Below the pieces are notes generated by a model. That model saw only the letters and a program-made list of their open reading frames with translations, had not been told where the DNA came from and did no database searches. Below, piece by piece: positions 22,413-33,830 of a DNA stretch of 64,000 nt. Numbering within the stretch: position 1 is the stretch's first letter; every line of letters starts with the position of its first letter. The position numbers and the translations under genes are program-made. Source of the stretch: Girardinichthys multiradiatus (lineage: Eukaryota > Chordata > Actinopteri > Cyprinodontiformes > Goodeidae); contig NC_061816.1 of the NCBI RefSeq assembly GCF_021462225.1, positions 25,343,049 through 25,407,048 of the forward strand. The letters run 5' to 3'.

Positions 22413-23514
22413 TTGTCAGGAAAATCATTTTTAATCCATGACTTCATTACTGATAATCTTAATATTATGTTTTTATCAGAAACATGGTTAGATAAAAATA
22501 GTGAGACACCTACACTTATAGACTCAACGCCTACCAATTACAATTTTCTAAGTGAGTGCAGGGAGGAAAAGAGAGCGGCAGGGGTGGCCATCTTGTTTCA
22601 TGATACACTAAAGTGTAAAAAGGTGTTCTTGGGCAAATTGGACTCCTTTGAATTTCCAGGTCTGCTCAATACATGTATATGAATGTTTACAGGCCTTCAA
22701 AAACCCCAAAGGAACCTTTTCAGTGATTTCAATGACCTTCTTCTGTGATTCGAGTTGATTACAATTGTCTCATTATTGGGGGAGACCTCACCATCCATGT
22801 GTACAACCCCCATGGCAGATGTGGAAAGGAACAATGTGATACACTTAAAAATGTATCACAATTGTTGGCTATTTGGCCCAACATGTCAAACAGCCAACAA
22901 TCAGGACATATTTTTGACTTGATCATCAGCAAAGGTAAGCATTTCCCAGGTCTTTGTAACTACTATTATTGCCCTATCTGACCACTTTTCTGTTATTTTT
23001 GAAAGAATAAAAAACCCTCCTGTGTCTGAACTTCACTCTACCAGGGCCTGTAATGAATTCACCAATTTTGTTACTGAGAAAATTCAGAAAATTACAATGG
23101 TAGTCAGTGCATCAATATTAAGTCCAGTACCAATGGTGTGTCCAATCCAAACAAATCTGGACAAAATGAAACAATTCTTACAAACAATAACAACAACAAA
23201 TGCTTAGAAGAAAATATACACCAGTTAAACTCCTTCAGCTTTCCTGACGGTTTACCTTCTGTTTTAAATTTGAAAGTTTTGCCTGTCATTGCATCTGATT
23301 TGATTCAAATTTTGATTGTTTCAAACACCTTTTTGTCAAGTGTTTTCCCCCAGGCCTTTAAAACAGAAATGATCAAACCAGTGTTGAATTGTTTTTCAAC
23401 ACTGGTTTGGACAAGTTGCCATTGCAAAATTACAGGCTTATCTAAAATCTCCCATACATCAGTAGAGTTAAAGAAAATGTTGTGTGTTTCAACAGTTAAT
23501 TACCTCCTTAACAA
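22413..23514 (+). pseudogene. L2-like LINE endonuclease and N-terminal RT, broken
   Basis: The 89-residue frame at 22413-22682 includes NLNIMFLSETWLDKNSETPT, whose ETW is the Mg-binding Glu motif of apurinic-type LINE endonucleases, and RAAGVAILFHD. The next frame (22745-22981) has CLIIGGDLTIHVYNP, matching GDFNIH, with Phe changed to Leu and Asn to Thr, then FDLIISKGKHF. The start of the RT lies at 23022-23514 with several frame changes. These losses rule out activity. Confidence 0.85.
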
Positions 23515-24495
23515 TTGTTGTCCCCTAGCCAAGGGAAGAAACATGGACAGAACTGTAAACCTACAAAGAGACTGGTAAAAATGTTATTCACTAAATAAAC
23601 TGCATTAACCCACTTTTAGTACAGCCCAGAAAGGAGGAGTCAAGGTTAGAATCCTTGTGATGTCATGGAGCTGATCGCATAAGGGAGGCAGCGCGCAACT
23701 ACCTAAATGTCTTTAAAGTCAATGGCGAATAAGACTCTACTTCAAAGAATCCTTGAATCCCCCTTTGACTACAATCTTGCATTTGGTACTTGTTGATTAA
23801 AGAACAACCAAAAATTAAGTTATGAACTGCTGTTTGGGGATCCAGCAAACCTTTCTTTCTGAGCTTCTGCAGAAAAGGAATCCTAGCCCGAGGTTTCCCT
23901 AGAAGAGACAGTGTCTCTAATCACGTCGAGTGAAGTGGCTTTTCCCCTCCCTGCCTGAGAGTAGGCGGCATAGGAACCACAGCATTGCACACCTTCCTGT
24001 GTCCCAGTCTGGGGAGTAGAAGCTACCACAAGCTGCTATCTAGAGCACTTCTCTTTGTTTATCACCTTCACCACATAACCCAACACTCTTCACTCCTGTT
24101 CATCAGAACGGTTCAAATAAGTAGTGGTGTCTGGGCAGAAATTAGTTTAGGATGAAATTCTCTAAATATTGTTTATTTAATGGTGCTTTGTTTCGTTTGA
24201 TGTGGCAAAAGTTAAACTGTCAATGCTAATGGCTATTGAGCCATTAGTTGTGTATTAAACTTACGACAGACTTTATTTCAGTAAATGGGTTAAGATCAGC
24301 CACAACGCACTAGTGCTCATTATTGGTATTTCAAGCACATGTGAAACTAAAAGAGTTGCTAAATAAGTTATTTTTCTTTGTTAGCTAAAACCACCAACTG
24401 CTAACACTAGCGCCAGGAAGGTGAAATATATGTATCTGGCTCGTCACTATCTTGTGAGAGCTCATCGACGTTCCTCTGCACCATTTTAGTAGTCC

Positions 24496-24950
24496 ATTTC
24501 AATCTGCAAAGACTCACAAAGAAAAGGGATGGCAATTAGAAAAGTTTTTATAATGTGAAATTACATCATTATTTCTTTGGCACTCGGACCAGGGAGGAAG
24601 ACATGAATGCTGAGAATGACATGAGTTAATATGAACATTTGTAAGGTTTAGATTTAGAGATGTCTTCCCCCCGATCCGACACTGGTGGCGGATTGGCAGC
24701 CAGGAAGCGAGGAAGCCGGAAGGAGATGGGAAGGAAGATGGTGGAGGTGGGGTGGAGGAGGGATGAGCTCAGCTGACAAGTGAGAATGAACACAAAGGTC
24801 CTTTAAAAGCAAGGCGTCGGAAGGTGATTGGATGGAGAATCAGGTGGACAGGATGTTGATTGGAAGGCCGGGAGATGCACAGAAGAGTCATTGGAAGGTG
24901 GAGGTGGTGAAGGTGAGTCTTTCATTCTGAATTTTGGTCTAAACTCCATT
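24496..24950 (-). mobile_element. Short form of the pyrimidine-biased element, minus strand
   Basis: Read on the minus strand it parallels 20149-20582. The terminal words are ATTTCAATCTGCAAAGACT on the left and AGTCTTTCATTCTGAAT on the right, an imperfect inverted repeat of about 17 bp. Also shared are GGCACTCGGACC and a GAAGACATGAATGCTGAGAA segment with the 47109 copy. Confidence 0.7.
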
Positions 24951-25284
24951 ACTCCATGTAATGGCTTATTAATTTCTAATGGCTAGTTGATATGTAACTC
25001 AGCAAATCATTCTTAAAAATAATGATTTGTATTGTGACTAGTTGTTTGAACACATAATTGTTCTTAATTAGTTTTTAAACAAATTTGACCTTATTTCCAA
25101 ATTCCTCACAAAAAAAACAGTTTGTCCACTCTGATCTGTGATATATTTGCATAATTTGTATTGTTTCCTTTTTACCTTGCTTTGTATATAGTTCATTAGT
25201 TTTCCTTATTCCTTCATTTTGCTTGGTTTTTTTTAGTTGATTTTTTTCTAGCCTCGTTAAAGCGGTTGTTAATTGGGCTTCCTC

Positions 25285-25498
25285 CCACAGTCTAACGACA
25301 TGCCTGTTAGGTTAATTGATCTCTCTAAATTGCCCTTAGGTGTGTGAATGAGTGTGCTTGGTTGTTTGTGCGTTGCCCTGCGATGGACTGGCGACTTGTC
25401 CAGGGTGTACCCTGCCTCCCGCCCATAGACTGCTGGAGATAGGCACCAGCTCCGCCGTGACCCACTATGGAATAAGCGGTAGCAAATGACTGACTGAC
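25285..25498 (+). repeat. SINE-like fish repeat, copy 2
   Basis: It matches the copy at 14895-15118 block by block (GACATGCCTGTTAGGTTAAT, GCCCATAGACTGCTGGAGAT) and ends in TGACTGACTGAC. It is nested within the insertion in L2 copy A. Confidence 0.8.
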
Positions 25499-25612
25499 TT
25501 TTTGTTAATAAATTCTTATATTTATTTTTAAATTATTCCATATGTGTGCAAAATTAGCTGTTTTGAGAATGCCAGAGCTCAACCCACTCCATCTATTGCT
25601 CTAATACCACCA

Positions 25613-25735
25613 CCATGCATACATACATACATACATACATACATACACACATACACACACACCACTCCCATTTGCCTGCTGATACACTTGAATTTCCCCA
25701 GTGTGGGACAATAACATATATTTCTATTTGAAATA
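25613..25735 (+). repeat. CATA microsatellite and LINE 3'-end fragment
   Basis: Tandem CATA units (25616-25663) are followed by TTGAATTTCCCCAGTGTGGG (25689-25708) and ACAATAA, the 3'-end wording of common fish LINEs. The words CTCTAATACCA occur on both sides of it (near 25600 and 25769), suggesting a target duplication. Confidence 0.7.
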
Positions 25736-25849
25736 TTAGTCAATCTAATCCGTCAATCTCTCATCTATTGCTCTAATACCATCGCTATATTGGCCTGGTA
25801 TTCACAGGACAATATTTGACAGACCTAAAGTTGTTTGGTTAAATATTAA

Positions 25850-26720
25850 ATGACCATAAATATATACCTGCACAGCATTATGGCCAGCTGCTTTGACATC
25901 TTCCAGTCAGGTTTCTGTGCCCACAACAGCACTGAAACTGCCCTTGTCAAGGTGTTCACTGACAACCGCATGAATGCAGATTGTGGAAGAAGCACATTAC
26001 TGGTATTATTGGACCTCAGCACAGCATTTGATACTGTTGACCATGGTATATTACTGGAGTGATTGGAGAACTGGATCGGTCTTTCTGGTACAGTACGTAA
26101 CTGATTTGAGTCTTATTTAAAGGACAGGGACTTTTTTAATCAATAGGGTAACTTTACATTAAGATTGACAAGAATCAATTGCTGGGTTCCCAAAAGGTTC
26201 CATCTTGGGGCCCCTCGTATTTTATATTTAAATGCTCCCACTAACTAAACTTTTAACAAACAACCAGATAAGTTACCATAACTATGCAGATGGCACAGAG
26301 CTAAACATTACAATGTCACCAGGTGACTATGAAGCCATTCAAGCATTTGCTAGATGAACAGAATACATAATTGCTTGAAAGTGCGGTAATTATCTTCAGC
26401 TGCCTAAACTTTACATCGGACAGCTGCAGCTGATCCAGAACGCCGCTGCCCATGTCCTTACTAAAACTCCCTGTATCTTAGAGGATGGACTTTAAAATAT
26501 TTCTGCTAGTTTATTTATTTATTATATATTTGTCACCGTTGTATTGTCTTTCCAGATCACTCAGGTCTTCTGGTTCAAGTTTACTCTGCGTCTTCAGAAT
26601 CAGAACAAAACATGAAGAAGCAGCATTCACTTTTTATGCTCCACAAATCTGGAAAAGGTTCCAGAAAACTTTAGAAATGCCAAAATACATGATTTATATA
26701 AAAATATATTTTTTTTACTT
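25850..26720 (+). pseudogene. L2-like LINE reverse transcriptase, copy A, right part
   Basis: Recognisable blocks are CFDIFQSGFCAHNSTETALV, LLVLLDLSTAFDTVDHGILL (first catalytic Asp), a decayed GSILGP segment near 26200, NYADGTELN near 26280, where the second Asp of ADD is Gly, and RSLRSSGSSLLC. Stop codons at 26062 and later break the frame. The C-terminal part near 26410-26480 (LQLIQNAAAHVLT-like) is present in pieces. Confidence 0.85.
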
Positions 26721-27090
26721 ACAATAAGGCATGGTTTCCCATGGTTTCTCTGGCAGAGAAACAAGGTAACAGAGTAAAAGGCAGTATCATGGAAGATTCT
26801 AGCGGTAAAGAAAGATAAGTCAGTCTTAAATACTAAGGTAGGGGTGGAAGATGACAAAGACACCAGATGAGCTAATCAGAGGAAATGTGGAACAGCTGTG
26901 GTAGCAGGAAAACAGGGAAGCTTAGGGAGGCAGAGTAAACCACAGGAGTGGAGCTAAACTAACACACAAGCACACAACAAACCCCAAGGGAAGAGTCTAA
27001 CAGAGATCTAGGAGAAATAAATCCAAATGTACAAAGAACAGAACACAAGAATAAACTAAGAAACTAAAAACCAAGGGATGTTGTGCATTT
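26720..27090. repeat. Purine-rich interspersed repeat family, copy 2
   Basis: It contains CTAATCAGAGGAAATGTGGA (26872-26891) and ACAGCTG, shared with 12520-12860, followed by strings of AACTAAGAAACTAAAAACC. A/G-rich on the plus strand. Confidence 0.55.
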
Positions 27091-27099
27091 ATGATTGTT

Positions 27100-28495
27100 T
27101 GGCTATTAGCAATCAATAATTGTAATTAATAACAATCAAACAAAATTTGAATAAAGTTAGGCTATTAAATTTTCAGTCAGACTAACAAATCAAAGCAGCA
27201 ATGTTGGGCAACAGTGATTAGTTAGGTTTTTAATAATTGGAATCAACAACTATGTATTAACAAAATTACAAATAAAGTTAAAATATAGAATTTTAGTCTA
27301 ATAAATCAGGGCACCACCTGATCAGCAATCATTAGTGAAACAACTTTCAGTCTGTCAAGTATTTTCCTGTGAATACAAGCCCAATATGGAATGGTATTCG
27401 AGAACAATAGATGAAAGAGCCCATTCTTGCAATGGCGTTCCATTCACAGCATAGCCCTACACACATACACAGAATAAAAGGTACACCTTCTCTTAAAATA
27501 TAAAAGAATTTATTAATAAAAGCAATTCAACCTTAGGTTAAAATATTTCAGTAAACAAACTCCAACTAGGCTAATAAAACACAACTAAAAAGCTTTATTT
27601 TAAGGAATTTGGAATGAGGCTAAATTGGTCTTAAAACTAATTAAGAACAACCAGGTTACGATGCAAATTAGAAGGGTAAATAAAATATTTGTTTTAATAA
27701 AACAACATTTTAAACAACGATTTGCTGAATTAAAAATTAGTATTGAACAATTGATTCTTAATGTTGTTAACCACCCATCACAATGAATAATTTTTGAATG
27801 GAGTTGATACACAAAATGGCAATGAATGAATATAAATATCTGATCTTCCTGATGGCAGGAAGTTTGCCATTAGGTCCAGGGGTAATGACTTATGGACAGT
27901 GAGCAAAGAGCCATGGTGGCTGCTCTCAGTAGCAGCTGGGGGTAGCTTCTGCTAGGATTGTATGCTTTATGCATGCAGAGCTACAGTTTTGATTCTTTTC
28001 TCTTTAGGCCGTGGGGAAAACCACTTAGTCCTATCTTCTGGCTCAGATTCCTTATTTGCAAAAGCTTAGATAGTAAGGTTTAAGACAGCTTTTCTTAATT
28101 ACCCCTGTGATATGAACACTGGATGCACATACAGCAGATCATACCTTAACTTTTCCTTGGCTTATGATCAACAGATACACAGACAAAAGATGATAGTCAA
28201 CTTTGGAAACAAGTTTCAAAGAAGTACAGTCCTAGCCAGCAAGTTCCAGACCTTCAAGCATATTGTCTCCCCAATGCGATCAGCTGCGCCGCCACAGGTA
28301 AAAGAGGAAGAGGTGTGGCTAGGAGAAGTGTTTTGTTAGTGGCTCCATGAAGGGATTCCTGCTGTGACTCCTCCTTTCTGAGTGAGTTGTCTGGAAAAGG
28401 TTAATGCAGTGCATTCTGGGATTCACAGGTATTTTTTTACCAGTCTCTTTGTGTAGTTCAGATGTTTTTCTACATCCATGGCTGGGCGCAACAGA
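27100..28495 (-). mobile_element. Minus-strand partner of the 2.35 kb insertion family
   Basis: Matches to 23524-25860 in inverted order: 28490-28360 with 23524-23660, the AGAAGCTACC...AGCTGCTA region near 27950 with 24040, 27680-27600 with 25040-25115, and 27440-27340 with 25745-25850. The similarity is moderate with many indels, so it is old. A TGTGATGGGTGGTTAACAAC start (minus strand, near 27785) could mark an LTR boundary but is not proven. No coding domain seen. Confidence 0.6.
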
Positions 28496-28599
28496 AAGAA
28501 CAAATAAGGCAACATGATTTTTAACATTAATAAGAACAGGGAAACACACTGAATAATGTAGGCTTTGGTGCCACGATGCAGCAACTGAACAATAATATA

Positions 28600-29140
28600 T
28601 TACCGGTCAAAGGTTTTAGGTACACTTTTTCACTTAATGGGTTTCTTTATTTTCATGACTATTTACATTGTAGATTCTCACTAATGACAACAAAGCTATG
28701 AATGAACACACATGGAATTATATGGTAAACAAAAAGGTTGAAATAACTCTAAACAATTTTATAGTTTAGATTCTTCAAAAGAGCCACCCATTGCTTTGAT
28801 TACTGCTTTGCTCTCTTGGCATTTTCTCCATGAGCTTCATGAGGTGGTTACCTGAAATGGTTTTCCAAACAGTCTTGAAAGAACTTCCCAGAGGTTCATT
28901 GAGAGACGGTCAAAGGTTAATATTACTGTCATCACAGCAAATGGTGGCTATTTTAAAAAAATGTAAAATATAAAACATATTTAAACATATCTTACAATTT
29001 TGTGTTTGCTAGAGAATTCCGTATGTGTTCAGTCACTGTTTAGAGGCCTTCAGTTAGAATCTATGTACAATTATAATAGTCATAAACATAAAGAAAACCA
29101 TTAAATGAGAAAGTGTCTAAAACCTTTGACCGGTAGTGTA
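28600..29140. mobile_element. MITE with CCGGTCAAAGGTTTTAG terminal inverted repeats
   Basis: The left end reads TACCGGTCAAAGGTTTTAGG (28601-28620) and the right end AAAACCTTTGACCGGTAGTG (29119-29138), an inverted repeat of over 30 bp including TCAYTTAATG. The element is about 540 bp, flanked by TA, and has no transposase frame. These features fit a non-autonomous Tc1/mariner element. It lies about 180 bp from the 186-bp neuroligin exon. Confidence 0.88.
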
Positions 29141-29322
29141 TGTCCACACCGCTAAGCAAAGCCCTTCTGTGTTTGTAAATGTTTCTGCCCTGTAACATTA
29201 CATAAGGGGGAAAAAATGCTGATTCTAAAGTCAGCTCTGATTTTAGAAGTAAACGTTGCTATGATTTAAGATGGAAATTCAAAGCTCAACTTCTCTTCAT
29301 AACTCTATGGAGGAGTTCATAC

Positions 29323-29508
29323 CTTCTGAGTAATGCGAAAGACAGAGCAGGCTGACGCAAGACGCTCCAGCCCCCGAGCCAAAAATGGTCACTCTTTTTG
29401 GGTCTCCTTTGAAAGCATAGATGTTTTCTTTGATCCACCTGAGAGCTTGTATCTGATCCAAAAGACCATAATTCCCTTTGGCTGCCTGGTCACCTGTGCT
29501 TAAAAAAC
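29323..29508 (-). CDS. nlgn4x: Neuroligin-4-like, 186-bp internal exon
   Basis: The exon encodes 62 residues of the neuroligin cholinesterase-like domain and lies upstream, on the minus strand, of the 790-bp exon. It reads [20 protein letters not shown], then [20 protein letters not shown] and [20 protein letters not shown]. In cholinesterases the motif is GESAG with a catalytic Ser; here it is GSGAG, so the nucleophile is Gly, the hallmark of neuroligins. The acceptor is CATTCCAG before 29508 and the donor GTATGA after 29323. It begins and ends in phase 1, and its last base combines with the 790-bp exon to give an Asp codon. DQIQALRWI and [11 protein letters not shown] fit neuroligin-4 best. 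Confidence 0.96.
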
Positions 29509-30115
29509 CTGGAATGATGAAAGTACAGAAGAAAGAGAAGGAGAAATAGTTTTTAGTTACTTTGACACTCAGTGATGGCTACTGTTATTAGTGTTTGTGA
29601 TACATGCAAAGAACATTTTTGTGGTTTTTTGAGCAGCCTTTAAACAGGAGCTAAACAGTGCTTGATATAGCCACTAAATAACTTAATATAAGCAATAAGC
29701 TCTTTAGGACCACTGGCTGGCTGTTAGTGTTCAGTCACGGTAAAACTAGTTTTAATGTAATATTGGGGGAAGCTAATTAAACTTTTGCTGTTACCATATA
29801 ATGTAGCAGATGCTACTAATCCAAAGTATGAAAAGTATTGGATCAAAAGTAATATTTTATGAATAACCCAAACAGCAGCAAATCTATAGAAAAAAATTAC
29901 TGAAAAACATAAGACCCAATGTATAACAGTGGCCAGTCCAATCCCAGATCCTAGCCTGAGGTAAAAACTGTGGAGGGACCTCCAGAAAGTCATGAAATCA
30001 AATATTTTATTAATTATATCCTTGATGTAATATACTTTAAGTTGAAATCAGAAATGATGCTTGTATGGATGAGGACTCATGTAAGAAACAGTTAGTTTGT
30101 GTCAAAGTTTGTGCT
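29509..30115. other. Intronic DNA upstream of the 186-bp exon, nothing recognised
   Basis: No repeat or coding signal is recognised. A pyrimidine-rich tract needed for the acceptor (minus strand, TTTCTGTACTTTCATCATTCC) lies next to the exon. Confidence 0.5.
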
Positions 30116-30790
30116 TGGTTGGGACCAGGATGCATACATAGTCTTTGGAATCTTTTCTTTAATAAAACAATAAACAAATTACTTACACCAGGAGATGGTG
30201 CAGGAGACACAGGAATAAGATAACAGGACCAACGGGGAACAAGTGAAACCGGTAAGCTTTTATACAGAGGGATGAATGGTGAAACAAAGAGAATGAGAGA
30301 GGCAAGTGATCAGATGATCGCTGGCAGGTGTGAAGACCATGTGTAGGGAACTAAGAGAATAAGTTTCTATGGCAACGAGAGCTGGGGAATTGCAGAGGCA
30401 GGAGGGGAAACTAAACTAGAGACAACTCTAAGGAAACAAACACTAAACTAACTGGGAAGAGTGACAGAAACCTAAACATAAGCTAACATAAATAGTAACT
30501 CTAGAAGGAACTAAATCTAAGGACATGGAAACAAACACAAGAATACTACGAGAAACTAAAACTAAATAAAACCAAAGAGGGACATAACCATAAAGAACAA
30601 AACAAAAGAGAACTAAACTAAATAACAGACTTGGGGAAGAAAATAGATCTAAAGTAAACACACACGCACAAGGATCTAAACAAATATTAACTAGACAAAA
30701 GTAAACTACTAATCAAAGGAACAGGGAAAACCTAACGGAAAAGTAAATCAGAACACAAAATGGTAGATCTTGACAGTTTGACTCTAACTT
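30116..30790. repeat. Purine-rich interspersed repeat family, copy 3
   Basis: After GGGACCAGGATGCATACATA (30121-30140) come a poly-pyrimidine to AATAAAACAATAAAC section, AGGAGACACAGGAATAAG and then 400 bp of ACTAAA/AACTAA words. Composition and word order match copies 1 and 2. The A-rich strand gives minus-strand open frames rich in Phe and Leu that are not genes. Confidence 0.6.
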
Positions 30791-31139
30791 TGAACTGTTA
30801 AACAGAAATCAGGGCTGGGTGAATATAAACTTACCTCTCCATCAACATCTTCTTATATTTACTCAGTTTAGCAGTGTGCGACATTTCTATTGGTTTGATG
30901 ATATAAAACATTTAATTGTGATAATAAAAAAGCAAAAACAGAAGTAATCTGTATAGGGTGAAATATTTATTTTACTCTTCACACTGTATAAAGCTCAAAG
31001 CTACTTTTGCATTTTATCTCACCTAGTGTGAGTAGATCTGTAATGAAATGCAAGACAATAAAAAGTGATAATTCATATGCTGTTCTGCTGTTCCAAGTAT
31101 CAACAGTCAAGTAGTAAAGTATGCAAATTTTATTCTACC
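30791..31139. other. AT-rich intronic DNA, nothing recognised
   Basis: No repeat or coding signal recognised. Confidence 0.4.
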
Positions 31140-31680
31140 TATTGCAGCAGAAAAGGTTGCCCAGTAGGTATCACATCCAGCCTTACTGGCCAGACAGCAG
31201 CCTCTGAATTCCCAAAACTTGTTGACAAATTAGCAAAGACCCCTAAGCCCATTAAGTGGCTTTCTAAATTGTGCCACTGGGGTTCCTGGCTGCACCTTTC
31301 TGCCAACCCTGACAGTGGCAGCCGGTAGCTGTGAGCTAACCAAGACTGAGGAAGTGTGAATGACAAATGGAATGATAACAACTTGGTAAGAGTGCAGCAA
31401 AGAAGGAAATAGGTAGCCTGTAGCTTTTTGACACAGATCCAGTTTGTCATGGTGAGATGGAGGGAATGATGGAAAGAGGAGGGCAAGGGTGGGGGAGGGA
31501 TTAAAGGCCAATGGCAGCCTCCTAGACCCTGCAGGATGGCCCTGATGCTGCTCCCCCTTGAAAACCCCGTTCAGCCCCCTCAGACTTTTATTTCTCTGCT
31601 CTTTTTCTCTTCCGTCACAACCCTCACCTCAAAGGAGCCAAAGAGAGAAGCACCCTTAGAGGCACTCCTCAGGAGGTGTG
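31140..31680. other. Unique-looking segment, possible conserved non-coding element
   Basis: This stretch is less AT-rich than its surroundings, is not repeated elsewhere in the window, and contains a CTCCCCCTTGAAAACCCCG-type block near 31550 and purine-rich GGGAGGGATTAAAGG near 31493. Overlapping short frames on both strands lack domain features. It may be conserved regulatory DNA. Confidence 0.25.
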
Positions 31681-31987
31681 AAGATTAGTCAAAGATTCAT
31701 TTCAGAGCACCATGTGCCCAAAATAGACTGCTCATATAACAGTCTACTGCCTGAGACATCCCAAGGAAAACCATTTAAAATAAGTAACAGAAATCAAGTA
31801 AGCAGCACACACAGGCTAAATTTATACCAACATTTTAACAGGTTAAAAATTGAAAGTTATAGTCATTTTAAACTGTTCTTTTTTTAAGGTCAAATATACA
31901 CACATTCTCCTAAATGTTGTAATAAGTGGTGCTGAAAGTAATAAGATGTCTTTATCCTTTAATGTGTAAATGTATTTATAGTTAGTT

Positions 31988-31990
31988 AAA

Positions 31991-32031
<41 letters not shown>
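31988..32031. repeat. Poly-A plus (AT)n microsatellite
   Basis: Twelve A are followed by about 16 AT units. Confidence 0.97.
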
Positions 32032-32034
<3 letters not shown>

Positions 32035-32344
32035 TGTTTTTGTCATCATAGTAAATGATGGTAAATTATGTAGAGAACGTTAATTTGAACATTGCAAAAA
32101 TTTACGTTTTAGTATTTAATGAACAGATTAGCTACATTAGGCATAACTCTGACTGCTACATGACAGTAAAGTGATTGTAATATGATCCTTGATATAAAAG
32201 TATAAAAGGCTTATTTGCAACAGTGGACAAGGGCTGAACTTGAATAGAACACGGCTCGTTAACTTCTAGTTGGTGACTGGCTACTGCTGGTACGTCCTTT
32301 TTGCAGCATAAATAGGAATTATTTTAGCAGTAATGATAGATTGA

Positions 32345-32565
32345 CTAATATTTAAAATAGAAATATCTTTTATTGTCCCACGGTGGGGAATTCAAGTGTA
32401 TTAGCAGCAAAGTGAAAGGCAAATAGGAGTGCTGTGCAATAATATATGTAGGTTTGATTGTTTAATATTTAATCAAACAACTTTCGGTCTTTCAAATGTT
32501 GTCCTGTGAATATCAGCCCAAAATGTTGGTGATATTAGAACAATAGATGGACGAATGATTCGAGG
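32345..32565 (-). repeat. Third fragment of the 2.35 kb insertion family, rearranged order
   Basis: TTGTCCCACGGTGGGGAATT (32374-32393) matches the LINE-tail block at 25690-25720 in inverted sense, and AAACAACTTTCGGTCTTTCA (32478-32497) followed by CCTGTGAAT matches 27345-27390 directly and 25860-25780 inverted. The two blocks occur in the opposite order compared with the 25.7 kb copy. Confidence 0.6.
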
Positions 32566-33118
32566 ACTGGCACTTTCAAAACAGCTAATTTTGGCAAGTT
32601 CTGAAATGAATTTGAAGCTATAGTTGCTAACATTATCTCACTCCATTCAAAATGTTAATTTAGCCTTATAAGTAAATATTACCTAAAATGCTAATGTTAG
32701 CTTAAATGCTAACATTAGCCTGTGGGCTATCACTAGCATGTTGGCTAACATTCACTTAGTCCATCTATAATGTTTACATCAGCCTATATGCAAAAGTCTG
32801 AGAAACTACTCTTTAAGATTAATCACTGTTGTCTGGGTGTTGAAAAAGCAGTACATGCTGTTTAAGTATCTAACAAAAAATGGCTGCCATGTAGTTGCCT
32901 CCTATGAAGATGGTCAAAGGGTTAGAGGTAGGGCCAGGTTTAAGCCATAGTTAATGAGTTGTTAAACATGAATATGTGTGTGTGTGTCCATGCGTGAGAC
33001 ACGGAGAGAATAGAAACAGAAAGAAAGACAGAATCACAGACAGACATATAAAGTGGAAGATACACAGAGATATAGATAGAACAGTGAGGAATGAATCAGC
33101 CAATCAGCATCGACTGTC
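32566..33118. other. AT-rich DNA with GCTAACATTAGC-type imperfect palindromes
   Basis: Between 32690 and 32755 the words GCTAATGTTAGC and GCTAACATTAGC recur, a common simple-sequence pattern in fish introns. Nothing else is recognised. Confidence 0.4.
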
Positions 33119-33830
33119 AGTGTAACCTGACACCTGCTGTTTTTCACTAACGCAGCACGACACTTTGTGTCTCATCTGTGGAAATATAAATGCCTTATCA
33201 TTAGTAGCTAAAGCTAAGATATATTTGGGATTTGCTGCTTATAGATTGATTATAATTAGGAGTTTTTAGTTATGCTTTTGAGCGTTAGAAAAATCCTTAA
33301 ACAGTAGCTCCTAGTGTGGTCACACAATGAGTGTTTATTATTCAAGGTTAAAGCTTGCAGGTGTTTTCTGTGTGTATCGTGAGAAGACGACAGTGGATTG
33401 GGGAGGCATGGTAACTCCTCTCCCTGAAGATTCCTGAAGACGTGTGGGAAACTGACCTTCAGCAAAAGAATGTATGAGAAAACTGAGAAGGGCTGCACAA
33501 CAAATGTAAAATGTATACTTCAGCAAAAGAATGTGTGAGAAACTGAGAAGGGCTGCACAACAAATGTAAAATGTATATTTCCTGTAGTATGTGTGTGTTC
33601 AATAAAAGAACGGTGCAGGGGAGAGAAGAACAGATGTGTTCCTGACTACGCAGATGCAGCATCTCTTCCCCGGCCGGGTGAATCAGCTTAAACCTCTTGT
33701 CCGTGTTTTGTTTTCTTAGACATTTAAGTTTTGTTTTTCTCGTGCAGAATTAAGATGCTTTGACCAAATAAACGAACACGCAGGAGTTTAGAAGGACAAC
33801 TCCAACACATCCTAGCCTGGCTTTTTAACA
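33119..33830 (+). repeat. Possible solo LTR
   Basis: The segment begins with TGTAACCTGACACCTGCTG near 33119 and ends near 33828 with ...TTTTTAACA, after AATAAA words near 33601 and 33768. The following TGGCGCAGCTCCAGAAC could be a primer-binding site relic (TGGCGC is a typical start). No matching second LTR is present, so this remains tentative. Confidence 0.3.
33457..33577. repeat. 60-bp tandem duplication
   Basis: CTTCAGCAAAAGAATGTATG (33457-33476) and CTTCAGCAAAAGAATGTGTG (33518-33537) begin two nearly identical units of 61 and 60 bp that differ by about two changes. Confidence 0.95.

Larger units (their letters stand above)
23515..25868 (+). mobile_element. Unclassified 2.35 kb insertion in L2 copy A
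   Basis: It interrupts the LINE coding region. Its left part (23524-24100) matches 28490-27900 in inverted orientation; shared words are CAAAGAGACTGGTAAAAA, CAGAAAGGAGGAGTCA and CAGCTGATCGCAT-like text. Its right part (25010-25115, 25745-25860) also matches the minus-strand copy. Inside are three younger insertions: the short pyrimidine-biased unit, a SINE-like repeat and a LINE tail. No coding domain is recognised. It could be a decayed LTR element or large non-autonomous DNA transposon. Confidence 0.6.
22395..26720 (+). mobile_element. L2-like LINE, copy A, split by a 2.35 kb insertion
   Basis: The left part (22395-23514) holds endonuclease and the start of the reverse transcriptase; the right part (25869-26720) continues with the rest of the reverse transcriptase. 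The break corresponds to one point between the QQLNNFL-like and DVFQSGF-like blocks of the related copy at 39115-41670. The two parts together are collinear with that copy, showing that 23515-25868 is an insertion. Confidence 0.85.

Noticed and set aside
25616..25663. CRISPR-like array
   Set aside because: Simple CATA microsatellite without spacers.
30443..30661. Phe/Leu-rich membrane-like frame on the minus strand
   Set aside because: Arises from the A-rich interspersed repeat; no start context or conservation visible.
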